Positions 1-9,340 of a stretch of 64,000 bases of DNA are shown here, one piece after another; position 1 is the stretch's first letter; the number at the start of each line of letters is the position of its first letter. The DNA is taken from positions 3,006,501-3,070,500 of the forward strand of contig NZ_CP010978.1 in assembly GCF_000271665.2 (NCBI RefSeq), read 5' to 3'. A program made the translations under genes and the position numbers. This DNA comes from Pelosinus fermentans JBW45 (GTDB lineage Bacteria; Bacillota; Negativicutes; DSM-13327). The notes beneath the pieces were generated by a model. It saw only the letters and a list, made by a program, of their open reading frames with translations. It had not been told where the DNA came from and made no database searches.

Positions 1-249
1 AAAGTGCCAGCTATTATAAAAGAAATGTTCTCTTTCATGATCGGCATTAACAATTTCTAAAGGCCTTAATGAAAAGCCTCCTCTTACCTTCACATTGACT
101 AGTTCATTTTTTCGTGCTGCTAGTGCCTTATCTAAAGCCACGGGTTGGGCTAACGTAAAATTATAATCAACCCAATCACCAGGCTGAACGACTTTAACTG
201 CTCTTTCTGCCGTGGTCAATTTAGCACGATACTCTTGTATATAATTCAT
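1..249 (-). CDS. Acetyl-CoA hydrolase/CoA-transferase family protein (3' part cut by window edge)
   Basis: Only the first 83 codons are in the window; the gene runs off the left edge. The start ATG (247-249) is preceded by GGAGGAAG. The N-terminus (MNYIQEYRAKLTTAERAV, then DWVDYNF, and a later NSWHF) resembles the acetyl-CoA hydrolase/transferase family, which includes butyryl-CoA:acetate and 4-hydroxybutyrate CoA-transferases. The catalytic glutamate region is not in view, so the substrate cannot be read. It lies 43 bp behind leucine dehydrogenase on the same strand, so co-transcription is likely. By inference it could move CoA between acetate and a branched-chain or butyryl acyl-CoA during amino-acid fermentation. 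Confidence 0.8.
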   Translation of the reverse strand, partial: MNYIQEYRAKLTTAERAVKVVQPGDWVDYNFTLAQPVALDKALAARKNELVNVKVRGGFSLRPLEIVNADHEREHFFYNSWHF

Positions 250-292
250 TTGCTTCCTCCATAAAATTTATTCCAGCCTGGTTTTTTAATAA

Positions 293-1375
293 TCATCTTC
301 TAGCAGGTGATAAAAAAGTACTGCGCACTTTTCCTAATATATCGATCCGCCGTTCAGCTAAAATGTCAGCTGCCTTATAAGTAGGTATGTTATCCCGTTT
401 TGAAATAGCAATAATTTCTTCAATATTCCGATAAATGATTTCAACAGCTCTTAAGGCTCGTTCTTTATTGTAGTCGCCATTCAATTCATCCGCTATATTA
501 ATTACCCCTCCAGCATTGATGATATAATCAGGAGCATACAAGATTCCTTTACTATGAAGTAGATCTCCATGACGATTTTCTCCAAGTTGATTATTAGCGG
601 CACCTGCAATAATACGGCACTTAAACTGTGGGATGGTATGGTCGTTAATGATTGCTCCAAGAGCTGTCGGAGTAAAAATATCACATTCTACACCATAAAT
701 AGCATCGGGATTAACCGCTGTCGCTCCCAATTCTTTTACCACACGTTCCACGTTGTGCTCATTAATATCAGCTACAATAAGATTAGCACCTTCTTGATGC
801 AGATGTTTAGCCAGATAATAACCTACATGACCAAGTCCTTGAAGTGCCACTGTTTTCCCTTTCAGCTGTTCAATTCCCCAAACCTCTTTAGCACAGGCCT
901 GTATGCCTTTTAATACCCCAAAAGCAGTGATTGGAGAAGGGTCGCCGCTAGATCCAGCTATGGCTCCTACGCCATTAACGTGCTTCGTTTCCTGGCTCAC
1001 AATATCCATATCCTCGACACAGATTCCTACATCCTCCGCAGTGATATAACGTCCATTGAGACTTTCAACAAATCGGCCGAAGGCTCTAAACAATGCCTCA
1101 CTTTTATCTTTTCTTGGGTCGCCAATAATGACTGTTTTTCCTCCACCAAAATTAAGACCTGCTGCAGCGTTTTTAAAAGTCATGCCACGAGCTAGTCGCA
1201 ATGCATCAATAACAGCCTCTTCTTCACTGGTATAGGGCCACATTCGCGTCCCGCCCAATGCTGGCCCCAGCGTCGTATCATGAATCGCAATAATGGCCTT
1301 CAAACCGGACGCCTTATCCTGGCAAAAGACAAGTTGCTCATAGTCATAATTCTCCATAGAATTTATAATTTCCAT
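293..1375 (-). CDS. ldh: Leucine (branched-chain amino acid) dehydrogenase
   Basis: NAD-dependent oxidative deamination of leucine, valine and isoleucine to the 2-oxo acids (Glu/Leu/Phe/Val dehydrogenase family), cytosolic. The product is 360 residues. The catalytic lysine sits in GGGK at residues 77-80, the same number as in the Bacillus enzyme, and the dinucleotide fold shows GLGHVG at about 180-185. An in-frame start 66 bp upstream exists, but the ATG at 1375 has GGGGGAA just before it and matches the family N-terminus. The next gene on the strand is a CoA-transferase, which suggests a branched-chain fermentation unit. A sigma-54 promoter lies 54-70 bp upstream with a palindrome farther up, so expression is probably activated by an enhancer-binding protein encoded outside the window. 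Confidence 0.95.
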   Translation of the reverse strand: MEIINSMENYDYEQLVFCQDKASGLKAIIAIHDTTLGPALGGTRMWPYTSEEEAVIDALRLARGMTFKNAAAGLNFGGGKTVIIGDPRKDKSEALFRAFGRFVESLNGRYITAEDVGICVEDMDIVSQETKHVNGVGAIAGSSGDPSPITAFGVLKGIQACAKEVWGIEQLKGKTVALQGLGHVGYYLAKHLHQEGANLIVADINEHNVERVVKELGATAVNPDAIYGVECDIFTPTALGAIINDHTIPQFKCRIIAGAANNQLGENRHGDLLHSKGILYAPDYIINAGGVINIADELNGDYNKERALRAVEIIYRNIEEIIAISKRDNIPTYKAADILAERRIDILGKVRSTFLSPARR

Positions 1376-1428
1376 ACTGGTTCCCCCTTTAGAATAATAA
1401 TTTAAATTTTCTAACTTTTTCAAGTAAA

Positions 1429-1445
1429 TTGCAAGAAACATGCCA
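1429..1445 (-). promoter_or_regulatory. Sigma-54 promoter of leucine dehydrogenase
   Basis: On the minus strand the site reads TGGCATGTTTCTTGCAA. It has the -24 GG and -12 GC doublets ten bases apart and differs from TGGCACG-N4-TTGCA at one main position. It ends 53 bp before the ATG. The match was found by eye. Confidence 0.75.
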
Positions 1446-1526
1446 ATCAGATTTAATTCATCCTTATAGCAAAATCACTATAAATCAAAGCACAAGCCTG
1501 ACCAATCTCTCTGCAACATTTAGCAT

Positions 1527-1546
1527 GCCTGCAAAATATTGCAGGC
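1527..1546. promoter_or_regulatory. Palindrome, candidate upstream activator site for leucine dehydrogenase
   Basis: A perfect inverted repeat, arms GCCTGCAA/TTGCAGGC with a 4-nt AATA centre, about 82 bp upstream of the sigma-54 promoter. Spacing and symmetry fit an enhancer for a sigma-54 activator. It could instead serve the divergent amidase gene at 1684. Confidence 0.45.
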
Positions 1547-1683
1547 TAACTCTTGCAGCTTTATATCAAGTAATCGCCTTTATTGTATCTTATCAATGGG
1601 AAATATTACGTTAACCACAGGGAATGAATATAGAGTATAATTTACTTAACTGACTAAAATCTATAATGAGTAAGGATGAATAA

Positions 1684-2391
1684 ATGAAAAGACAGCTACG
1701 ATTGCCTCTTACGTTTATAGCTCTGCTGGTACTTGGAATGATCTCAACCTCCATTACAGCTAGTGCCGCTGCATATGGTTCCCAGAGTCAAAACATCAAT
1801 GCGATTCGAGAATATCAAGCCAAGAAGCCCCTCAAAAACAAAGTGATCGTTGTTGACCCTGGCCATGGCGGTAGTGATGCTGGTGCCATTGGTCCCAACA
1901 ATGTTGCCGAAAAAAATGTTACACTGGCAATCGCTCGCGACTTACGTGACTTACTTTCTGCCGGAGGAGCAACTGTCATTATGACTCGGACGTCTGATCG
2001 AGATGTTGCCACAGACGGCTCTTCAGACATTGACGAACTGCAAGCTCGCGTCGATATCGCCAATCAGGCAAATGCTGACTTGTTTGTCAGCATTCACACC
2101 GATGCATTTGCCGAACACGGAACTGGTACAACAACCTATTTCTGCCCAGGCAGTAACGATGATCTTGCCCGTTTCGTTCAGGACAATATGGTGAGTCAAT
2201 TGAATTTGTATGATAGAGGCTCTCAGCCAAGTGATTTTTATGTTCTCAAAAATACAAACATGCCAGCCATACTAACAGAAGCTGCTTTTATTTCTAATCC
2301 AAAAGAAGAAAAACTACTTATCAATCGTGATTTTAATAAAAAGGTAGCTATAGGAATTTACAACGGGATTAAACAATATTTCATACAATAA
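1684..2391 (+). CDS. Secreted N-acetylmuramoyl-L-alanine amidase (Amidase_3)
   Basis: Zinc amidase that cuts the bond between N-acetylmuramic acid and the stem peptide of peptidoglycan, acting outside the cytoplasmic membrane. The 235-residue product has an N-terminal signal peptide (KRQ, a hydrophobic stretch to about 20, then ASA near 27-29). The Amidase_3 fold follows, with zinc ligands H61 (DPGHGG), E76 (AEKN) and H138 (SIHTD) and catalytic E199 (LTEAAF). No separate wall-binding domain is seen, and the length is that of a minimal amidase. It is transcribed alone, divergent from leucine dehydrogenase, and ends in a terminator shared with the RND gene. Its role could be cell separation, turnover or sporulation; the sequence does not decide. 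Confidence 0.93.
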   Translation: MKRQLRLPLTFIALLVLGMISTSITASAAAYGSQSQNINAIREYQAKKPLKNKVIVVDPGHGGSDAGAIGPNNVAEKNVTLAIARDLRDLLSAGGATVIMTRTSDRDVATDGSSDIDELQARVDIANQANADLFVSIHTDAFAEHGTGTTTYFCPGSNDDLARFVQDNMVSQLNLYDRGSQPSDFYVLKNTNMPAILTEAAFISNPKEEKLLINRDFNKKVAIGIYNGIKQYFIQ

Positions 2392-2417
2392 AAAGGAACT
2401 TATTAAAGTTCCTTTTT
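2390..2417. terminator. Bidirectional terminator, amidase / RND pump
   Basis: Stem AAAAAGGAACTT/AAGTTCCTTTTT (2390-2401 and 2406-2417) with an A-run on one side and a T-run on the other, between converging genes. It overlaps the last codons of the minus-strand RND gene. Confidence 0.85.
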
Positions 2418-5400
2418 ATTGTATAGGAAAGGGAAATTAGTTTTCTTATTTGGATTTTTGATCCATTTAGAAAGAAGACTCAGCCTCTTCATAAAATTGA
2501 TAGGATGGTTCTGAAAGAATAGAAAAATAATCGGAATAATCAGCAGCGTAAACACGGTTGAACTTAATAAACCGCCAATTAGAACCCATGCCATACTGAC
2601 TCTTGTCTCCGAACCTTCTGTTAATGCTAATGCTGTGGGCAGCATACCAACAACCATGGTGATCGTCGTCATAAAAATTGGTTTTAATCTTGTTTTGCCG
2701 GCTTCAATGATGGCATCAAAAGCCCCAACGCCTCGATCCATTAGCGTTATTGTATAATCTAGGAGCAAGGTTCCATTTTTAGCAACCAAGCCATCCATGA
2801 CCAATATACCAATGAGAGAATATAGATTGATGGTATTATTAGTAATCAATAGGAATAACAGTGACCCTATCATCCCTAGTGGAAGAGAAAACATACGAAT
2901 AAATGGAGTTAAGAGCGACTCGTATAGAACAGCTAGCAACATATAAACTAATATAAGCGATAAGCCCAGCGCTTGAAACATTTGGCCAAAGGTATCACTC
3001 ATACTATTTGCCTGACCCGTATAGCGATAGCTAATACCAGTACCTAGATCTTTGGGTGTCAGTTTCTTTGTAATCTCTTGTAATACTTCATTTAAAGGGC
3101 GATCGGTTATATTGGCTTGTATCGTTATGGAACGTTGCTTGTCTACCCGTTGCAGCATGACTGGTCCCGTACCTTCACGCAGGACAGCAATGTCTCCTAA
3201 AGATATTTGATGGTTGCCAGCCATAACCGGCAGTGACCGAATGTCCTGCATTGCAAAGCCATCACTTCCTTTAATGCGAACTGTAATATCCGTATCTTGA
3301 CCATCATTAAATGGATCATTAGCATACACGCCAGCCTGTTGTCCAGCGATTGCAGCATTAAAAACATTTGCAACTTCAGCTACTGAACTATTATAAAATT
3401 TTAATCTGTCACGATCAATCGTCATTTGGATTTCAGGCATCCCCTCTGTATAAGAACTGCGGATGTCTTTTATTCCCTGTATTTGCGAAAGTATGCTTTG
3501 GGTTTGATACGAAGATGCAACTAAATTATCCATATTAGAGCCCAGTAATTGTATTTGTATGGGAGCCCCGCCCCCTCCTCCTCCGCCTGAAACTCCAGCT
3601 ACGGAAGATTGTGATTCATTCACCCTTACAATGACGTTTGGGAAATTTTGCTTTGCATAGGCCCGTACTTGATCAGTAATTTGCCAAACTGTCCGATCAC
3701 GATCTTTACGATCAACCAATTGCACACTAAGAGAACCATTATTACTGGAAGGTGTACCCGCGCTGGACAGATAATTTGTTACTTCAGGAATGGTTGATAG
3801 ATATTCTTCTAATTCTTTTACGACAAGATCTGACTGCTGAATGTTTTGGCCAACGGGTAGCTCTACTGAGACACGAAAACTACCTTCATCTGTGCGTGGC
3901 ATATATTCTGAACCAATAACTCCCAAGGGAATTAAGGAAATAGTTACAAAGAATAAAATCAGTACGGCAGCAATGACTTTTTTACTATTACGTAAACCCC
4001 AGCGTAAAACCGTCTCATATTTAGTGACTGCACCTTGTTCCATCCGATCCATAAAATCCCAGACTACACCACGACGCTCGGTCAATCCCCCCTTAAATAG
4101 GCGCGAAGCAAGCATTGGGGTAAGGGTGAAAGATACAAGCATAGAAAATAAAGTGGCAAAGACAATTGTTAAGCCGAATTGACGAAAAAATTGACCCGTC
4201 ATTCCTGTCATAAATGCGATAGGCATAAATACAACAACATCGCAGAGTGTGATAGCAATCGCTGCCATACCAATCTCATTACGGCCATCTTCAGCCGCAA
4301 TGACTGCATCTTTGCCCATTTTTAAGTGACGATGAATGTTTTCGAGTACAACAATAGAATCATCTACTAAAACACCAATGCAAAGAGCCATTCCCATTAA
4401 AGACATCATATTGAAGGAAAACCCTGCAATATACATGATAAAAAATGTAGATATCATCGATGTAGGAATGGCAATTATTACGGCAATTGTAGATCGCCAG
4501 CCACGCAGAAAAAGATAGAGTATAAGGCCCGTAGTAATTAAGCCTTCTACCAGGCTTCCAAAAGTATTATGTAAAGAATTGGTAACATACTTTGATGCAT
4601 CTGTAACAACAGTAAAGGTATAATCCGGATATTCTGTACGCAAGGTCTCCAATTGCTGTAGAGTAGATTTTACCGTATCGACAAGACTGGCATCACTATT
4701 TTTATAAACGGATAATGAAATTGCATCTGATCCGTTTACACGACTATAACGGCTGACTCGCTTATCCTTTTCTTGAATGGTTGCAATATCTTTCAATTGT
4801 ATAGGAATACTATCCCCATTGGTTACTTGCAACTTGGTGATTTCATCTGGGGTTTTATATTGAGCAAGCAAACGTACATCGGCTTGTGTCTTATCATTGA
4901 ACACGCTGCCAGACGGCAGCAAGGTATTTTCACTTTTTATCTTGCTTACAATCTGATTAATTGCAACATTGTAGAAACGAAGCTTATCTTTATCAAGCTC
5001 AATGGAAATTTCTTTATCTCTGCCACCATATAAGGCCACTTCTGAGACCCCATCGCCCCGCTGTAAACGCTCTTTAAAAACAGAATCAGCCTTGGTGTAG
5101 GCTTCAGCTAAAGGCTGATTGGATGTTACCGCAATTTCTAAAATCGTAGTAGCATTTATATCTCGTTTTACAACGACTGGCTCATCAATGCCATCTGGCA
5201 ATTTTCGTCGTACCGAGTTCACCTGCTTTGTAGCATCAATAGAAGCAATATCTGCATTTGCTGAGAAGTCAAATTCTAATACGATATTAGCATTTTCTGG
5301 CCTGGCTGTAGATGTCATATGTTTTAAATGGGCAACGGAAGACAGAGAATCCTCCAGTGGTTTAATAACTTGTTGTTCCATTTCTTCTGTTCCTGCACCA

Positions 5401-5555
5401 GCATAATGAACAGAAACAGTAACATAAGGAGTATTTAAGGCTGGCAGCAGTTCAACGCCAATACTATGAAGACTATATAAACCAAGCACAACAAAGAATA
5501 GAATAATCATCGTAATGCCAATCGGTTTCTGTATGGAAAACTTTGTAATATTCAA
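2403..5555 (-). CDS. RND-family multidrug efflux transporter (AcrB/MexB-like)
   Basis: Proton-driven inner-membrane pump of the hydrophobe/amphiphile RND class, 1050 residues, the usual size. TM1 is at about 11-30, followed by the large periplasmic porter loop. The TM4 motif VDDSIVVLEN carries the paired aspartates of the proton relay, and AKNGTLLLDY in TM10 carries the partner lysine. A Gly-rich run (GGGGGGG) lies in the second periplasmic loop. The start is TTG at 5555 with AGGAAGTG upstream. It follows the membrane-fusion gene by 24 bp, so the two form an operon. No outer-membrane channel gene is nearby, so a TolC-like partner must be encoded elsewhere. Substrate unknown; the Asp pair argues against a metal-specific HME pump only weakly. 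Confidence 0.93.
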   Translation of the reverse strand: MNITKFSIQKPIGITMIILFFVVLGLYSLHSIGVELLPALNTPYVTVSVHYAGAGTEEMEQQVIKPLEDSLSSVAHLKHMTSTARPENANIVLEFDFSANADIASIDATKQVNSVRRKLPDGIDEPVVVKRDINATTILEIAVTSNQPLAEAYTKADSVFKERLQRGDGVSEVALYGGRDKEISIELDKDKLRFYNVAINQIVSKIKSENTLLPSGSVFNDKTQADVRLLAQYKTPDEITKLQVTNGDSIPIQLKDIATIQEKDKRVSRYSRVNGSDAISLSVYKNSDASLVDTVKSTLQQLETLRTEYPDYTFTVVTDASKYVTNSLHNTFGSLVEGLITTGLILYLFLRGWRSTIAVIIAIPTSMISTFFIMYIAGFSFNMMSLMGMALCIGVLVDDSIVVLENIHRHLKMGKDAVIAAEDGRNEIGMAAIAITLCDVVVFMPIAFMTGMTGQFFRQFGLTIVFATLFSMLVSFTLTPMLASRLFKGGLTERRGVVWDFMDRMEQGAVTKYETVLRWGLRNSKKVIAAVLILFFVTISLIPLGVIGSEYMPRTDEGSFRVSVELPVGQNIQQSDLVVKELEEYLSTIPEVTNYLSSAGTPSSNNGSLSVQLVDRKDRDRTVWQITDQVRAYAKQNFPNVIVRVNESQSSVAGVSGGGGGGGAPIQIQLLGSNMDNLVASSYQTQSILSQIQGIKDIRSSYTEGMPEIQMTIDRDRLKFYNSSVAEVANVFNAAIAGQQAGVYANDPFNDGQDTDITVRIKGSDGFAMQDIRSLPVMAGNHQISLGDIAVLREGTGPVMLQRVDKQRSITIQANITDRPLNEVLQEITKKLTPKDLGTGISYRYTGQANSMSDTFGQMFQALGLSLILVYMLLAVLYESLLTPFIRMFSLPLGMIGSLLFLLITNNTINLYSLIGILVMDGLVAKNGTLLLDYTITLMDRGVGAFDAIIEAGKTRLKPIFMTTITMVVGMLPTALALTEGSETRVSMAWVLIGGLLSSTVFTLLIIPIIFLFFQNHPINFMKRLSLLSKWIKNPNKKTNFPFLYNKKEL

Positions 5556-5579
5556 AATAACACTTCCTATCTGATTCGA

Positions 5580-6827
5580 CTATTCTGCAAGGATGTTTGG
5601 TGTAATAGCAGAGCCTGTTTTGAGTCTTGCTAAGTTACTAACAGCAATTGTCTCGCCATCTTGAATGCCGCTAATAATTTCAATACTCTTATCATTACGT
5701 AAACCCAATTGTACGATACGTTCTTCTACTTGATTGCTGCTGTTCACTACAAAAATGCGATCTTTACCATTTAACGACAAAACAGCTTCTTTTGGCACGA
5801 ATAAGGTTTGTGACCTTAGGATCGTATTAATCGTAGTACGGGCGAACATTCCGCTTCGAATACTGTCTTCAGGCTTGTCAAGGATCATCCGAATGGTAAA
5901 GGCCTGTGTTTTACTATCTATGGATGGGCTGATGTAAATAATCTTTCCAGTAAATGATTTACCCAAAGATTCAATCCCTATAGTCGTAGGTAAGCCTAGA
6001 ACCACTTGCCCGATATCTTGCTCTGATACGGAGCAGTCTATATAGATATTACTATTATCAACAATAGATAACACTTTCTGACCAGCTGATACGATGTTGC
6101 CTACTTCTGCCTGCCGAAAACCAATCATACCAGATCGAGGTGCTCGCAGAGTAAGGTCATCTTTTTGATTCTTTAATGCGTCAATAACACTTTGTGCTTT
6201 ATCTCTACTGGCTCTTTTTGATTCAACAGAAGCTGCACTTCCTGCCATGAGCTGTTTCGACCAGGATTCCATGACTGATTTGGATGAAATCATTTGCTGT
6301 TCTGCATTATCAAGTACTTCTTTTGAAATAGCCCCTTGAGAATACAAGAGTTTATATCTTTGATATGTAGTTACACTATGCTGATAATCCGATTGTGCTT
6401 TTTGGTAATTTGCTTCAAAAGTAGCGTTACTTTCAATAGCATCTGCATTCGCCTGGCGAAAACTTGCATTATTTTGCTCTATAGAAAGGTCAATATCACT
6501 GCTGTCTTGACTCAATAATACTTGGCCCGGCGTGACATACTGACCTAGCTCAACATTAATCTGAGTAATTTTCCCTGTATATTTTGCAGCAATATCAACT
6601 TGGGATTCAGGCACAGTTTGCCCTGTTAAGTCAATTGTCTTAGTCATATCTTTGCGCTGAATCGTCAAAACATCAACTAGCGGTTTCGTATCTTCGGAAT
6701 GTTGTCCTTTAGCTACGTTTTTCGAATGAAGTCCTTGATAAGCTGAAAACAATAACGAAAAGGCTGTAATTGCAATAATAGCTACTTTCTTTTTATTACT
6801 TGCTAAACGTTGTGCCACCTGTTTCAC
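5580..6827 (-). CDS. RND efflux periplasmic adaptor (membrane-fusion protein)
   Basis: HlyD/AcrA-type adaptor that bridges the RND pump to an outer-membrane channel. 415 residues: a basic N-terminus, one membrane anchor at about 17-35, a lipoyl-type half (VDIAAKYTGKI), a long alpha-helical hairpin rich in Q/A/S at about 115-215, a second lipoyl half (LRAPRSGMIGF), then beta-barrel and membrane-proximal domains. The GTG at 6827 lies almost on the AGGAGA motif; the GTG three codons later (6818) has better spacing and may be the real start. It is first in the two-gene efflux operon. A 26-bp perfect palindrome lies about 110 bp upstream. Confidence 0.9.
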   Translation of the reverse strand: MKQVAQRLASNKKKVAIIAITAFSLLFSAYQGLHSKNVAKGQHSEDTKPLVDVLTIQRKDMTKTIDLTGQTVPESQVDIAAKYTGKITQINVELGQYVTPGQVLLSQDSSDIDLSIEQNNASFRQANADAIESNATFEANYQKAQSDYQHSVTTYQRYKLLYSQGAISKEVLDNAEQQMISSKSVMESWSKQLMAGSAASVESKRASRDKAQSVIDALKNQKDDLTLRAPRSGMIGFRQAEVGNIVSAGQKVLSIVDNSNIYIDCSVSEQDIGQVVLGLPTTIGIESLGKSFTGKIIYISPSIDSKTQAFTIRMILDKPEDSIRSGMFARTTINTILRSQTLFVPKEAVLSLNGKDRIFVVNSSNQVEERIVQLGLRNDKSIEIISGIQDGETIAVSNLARLKTGSAITPNILAE

Positions 6828-6937
6828 TCTCCTGTGAATTCTTTTCTACATTAAAAGTACTGTGATCATAAATGCGATTGAATATCATACTTAGAAATAC
6901 TAGGTCATTTGTAGTATTTCTCATGTGAAGCCTCAAG

Positions 6938-6993
6938 TAATATAATAACAGAGTAATAGTTGCACACGCAACTATTACTCTGTTATTATATTA
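6938..6993. repeat. Perfect 26-bp inverted repeat upstream of the RND operon
   Basis: Arms 6938-6963 and 6968-6993 are perfectly complementary around a 4-nt ACAC loop. No T-run follows on either strand, so it is not a classical terminator. It lies between the chemoreceptor terminator and the efflux operon start. It may be an operator, a processing hairpin or a remnant of a palindromic repeat. The rest of the 360-bp gap holds only the chemoreceptor terminator. Confidence 0.7.
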
Positions 6994-7109
6994 TCTTTAA
7001 GTTCCCTGAGCCTCATTCATTTTAATTATTAGCATAACATGAAAATATGACAAAAATATGACAGGTAATTTTTTAACACAGAATTGATCTTTATGTTAAT
7101 AGCCTTTAC

Positions 7110-7168
7110 TGATTAAAGAGCTAAGGTGCCTTTCGAATTATTTGAAAGGCACCTTAGCTCTTTAATCA
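7110..7168 (-). terminator. Terminator of the chemoreceptor gene
   Basis: Perfect 25-bp arms (7110-7134 and 7144-7168) with a 9-nt loop, starting 19 bp after the stop codon. The stem is unusually long and AT-tipped. Confidence 0.75.
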
Positions 7169-7186
7169 AAATAACATTATATATAA

Positions 7187-9187
7187 TTAAATTCGAAATT
7201 TATTTAAGCTATTTTTCAATTCATTTGACAAATGAGCCAAATGCTCGCTAGATGCCGCAATTTCTTCCATAGATGCCGATTGCTCCTCTGTTGCAGCGGA
7301 TACAGTTTGAGAATGAGAAGCCGTTTCATTAATGACTGTTTCGATATCCTTGGATGATGCTTCAATGATACGTCCATTAGCAAATAATTCATCTACTGTT
7401 GATAATATTTCCAATGTTCGTTGATATACATTGCTTACTAAATTTGCTATTTCAGAAAATTGCACTCCCGCTTCGTTGACATGTCCAATGCCCGATTGTA
7501 CATCATCAACAGCACGCTGTACTGCCGTAACTGCACTATCCACATCACTATTGGTTTCTTGAATTAATGAAATAATTTGTCCGGTTGCATGTTGTGATTG
7601 TTCAGCTAATTTACGAACTTCTTCTGCTACTACGGCAAATCCCCGCCCATGTTCCCCTGCGCGGGCAGCTTCAATTGCTGCATTTAAAGCTAATAAATTA
7701 GTTTGGGCCGCAATCCCCGATATCATTTGTACTATTTCACTAATTTTAGTAGATCCTAACGATAATTTACTGACAGCGTCATTTACTGTTTTTGCGCTTG
7801 CTCCGATATTATTCATTTGTTTTACCGCAACTTGAACCGTTTGACCACCTATATTGGTTTTTTCAACAGCAACATTTGCCATCCCATTTGCGGCTTCTGT
7901 ATTTGTTTTCATGTCATTGATTTGTCCCATTAATCCTCTTAAAATACTACTTGTTTTGTTTGTTGCCTCTTGCCCACGAACTACACCTGCTGCCACTTCT
8001 GTTACTGCAATAGCAACTTGACTAGCAGCCTGCGCTGATTGATTTGCACTTTCCTTTACTTGTATGGACGAACTCGTCACTTCATTGACTGAATTAGCTA
8101 CTTGATTTATTAATATCCACAAGTTGGACCGCATCTGAATCATAGCTGCACGTAGTATTCCAACCTCATCTTTATTTTGGTACTGAGTATGATCCTTTTG
8201 CTTTAGAGTAGCTTCTGTTAAATCTCCATCGGCAACTGCTGTTGCGTATTCCGCCATTTCTTTTATGGGGCGTACAATTCTGCCTGCTATCAAATTAATA
8301 ATAGCCACAGAGATAATCAGCCCTAATAAAAATAGACCGCTAAAGATCCAGGTAAGTCGCTTTATAGGTGCAAATTCTTCTGCAGTGGGCGCAACCGTAA
8401 ACACGCCCCATTGATCCTGAGTTGGTACAAAGGCTACAATCGACTCAATTCCATCAACTTGACCAATAAAATGTCCACTCGTACCATTCTTTATATCTTT
8501 CATTGCTTCAAGCAGTCGTTCATTGCCCAAATCTTCGATATTCTTCTTCATTACCAGCTCTTTATTGGGATGGCTCGCTATCATACCATTAGGAGAGATT
8601 AATATTGTATAGCCAGCTTGACCAATTTTCGCTTCATCAATCTCTTTCGTAAATTCATCTAAAGGAATACCGCCAACAACTGCACCTACTACTTTCCCAT
8701 TAATAGAAACAGGAGCAGCTCCGACTAAGATGGCTTTACCAGTAGTTACAGAGACAATCGGATTATCCATAAAAGGTTTTCCCTCTGGAATCCGTTTTAC
8801 ATAATCAAGCTTTGATGCATCTACGATTTTACCTAAACTTGTTGCCACTTCCTTTCCTGTTAAATCAGGAAGAAAGCTGACAGGGCTCCACTGCGTGAAA
8901 TCATCATGCATCATTTTAGTAAATTCTAACTGTTTTTGAACATTTCCAGTAAGGTTTAAAAACTGATGGGTTCCTTGCTTGCCAAATGAAGTCATTGTTG
9001 TTTTTTCCAACTGCATACGTATGTCAAATCCATTGGCAAGTTCTCTAGCCTTAATTTCAAACTTTTCCTCTAAGTTGCTTTGCACTATGCTTGATGTGCT
9101 CCAGTATGAGATCCCCATAACACTGAGAAGGATAACTGTAATTGTGATAGCAACAGCTGTTACCAATTGAGCGCGCAGACTTTTCAT
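7187..9187 (-). CDS. Methyl-accepting chemotaxis protein with dCache sensor
   Basis: Transmembrane chemoreceptor, 666 residues. TM1 at about 7-29, an extracellular double-Cache-type sensor at about 35-275 (the second lobe shows [13 protein letters not shown]), TM2 at about 278-300, a HAMP linker with [19 protein letters not shown], then the cytoplasmic signalling coiled coil. The conserved hairpin tip ([22 protein letters not shown]) that contacts CheA and CheW is intact. Start ATG 9187 with GGAGATAG upstream. dCache sensors often bind amino acids or small carboxylates, which would suit the metabolism here, but the ligand is not readable. It is transcribed alone; no che operon is adjacent, and the only other chemotaxis-type gene in the window is the CheY protein near 62 kb. 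Confidence 0.95.
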   Translation of the reverse strand: MKSLRAQLVTAVAITITVILLSVMGISYWSTSSIVQSNLEEKFEIKARELANGFDIRMQLEKTTMTSFGKQGTHQFLNLTGNVQKQLEFTKMMHDDFTQWSPVSFLPDLTGKEVATSLGKIVDASKLDYVKRIPEGKPFMDNPIVSVTTGKAILVGAAPVSINGKVVGAVVGGIPLDEFTKEIDEAKIGQAGYTILISPNGMIASHPNKELVMKKNIEDLGNERLLEAMKDIKNGTSGHFIGQVDGIESIVAFVPTQDQWGVFTVAPTAEEFAPIKRLTWIFSGLFLLGLIISVAIINLIAGRIVRPIKEMAEYATAVADGDLTEATLKQKDHTQYQNKDEVGILRAAMIQMRSNLWILINQVANSVNEVTSSSIQVKESANQSAQAASQVAIAVTEVAAGVVRGQEATNKTSSILRGLMGQINDMKTNTEAANGMANVAVEKTNIGGQTVQVAVKQMNNIGASAKTVNDAVSKLSLGSTKISEIVQMISGIAAQTNLLALNAAIEAARAGEHGRGFAVVAEEVRKLAEQSQHATGQIISLIQETNSDVDSAVTAVQRAVDDVQSGIGHVNEAGVQFSEIANLVSNVYQRTLEILSTVDELFANGRIIEASSKDIETVINETASHSQTVSAATEEQSASMEEIAASSEHLAHLSNELKNSLNKFRI

Positions 9188-9244
9188 AGATTAGCTATCT
9201 CCTTTTGATTCTAGTCTTTACAAGTCCTCACTATACAAAATATT

Positions 9245-9305
9245 CGAAAAAGCAGTATTGCAGCAAACAAATCCTGCAAACTACCTGTTTGCAAGATTTG
9301 TTTAC
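9245..9305 (-). terminator. Terminator of acetolactate decarboxylase
   Basis: On the minus strand, an imperfect stem (GTAAACAAATCTTGCAAAC paired with GTTTGCAGGATTTGTTTGC) is followed by CTTTTTC after a short gap. Confidence 0.6.
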
Positions 9306-9340
9306 TGACTGGCATTAATCGTTATTGTTTATACTCGACC

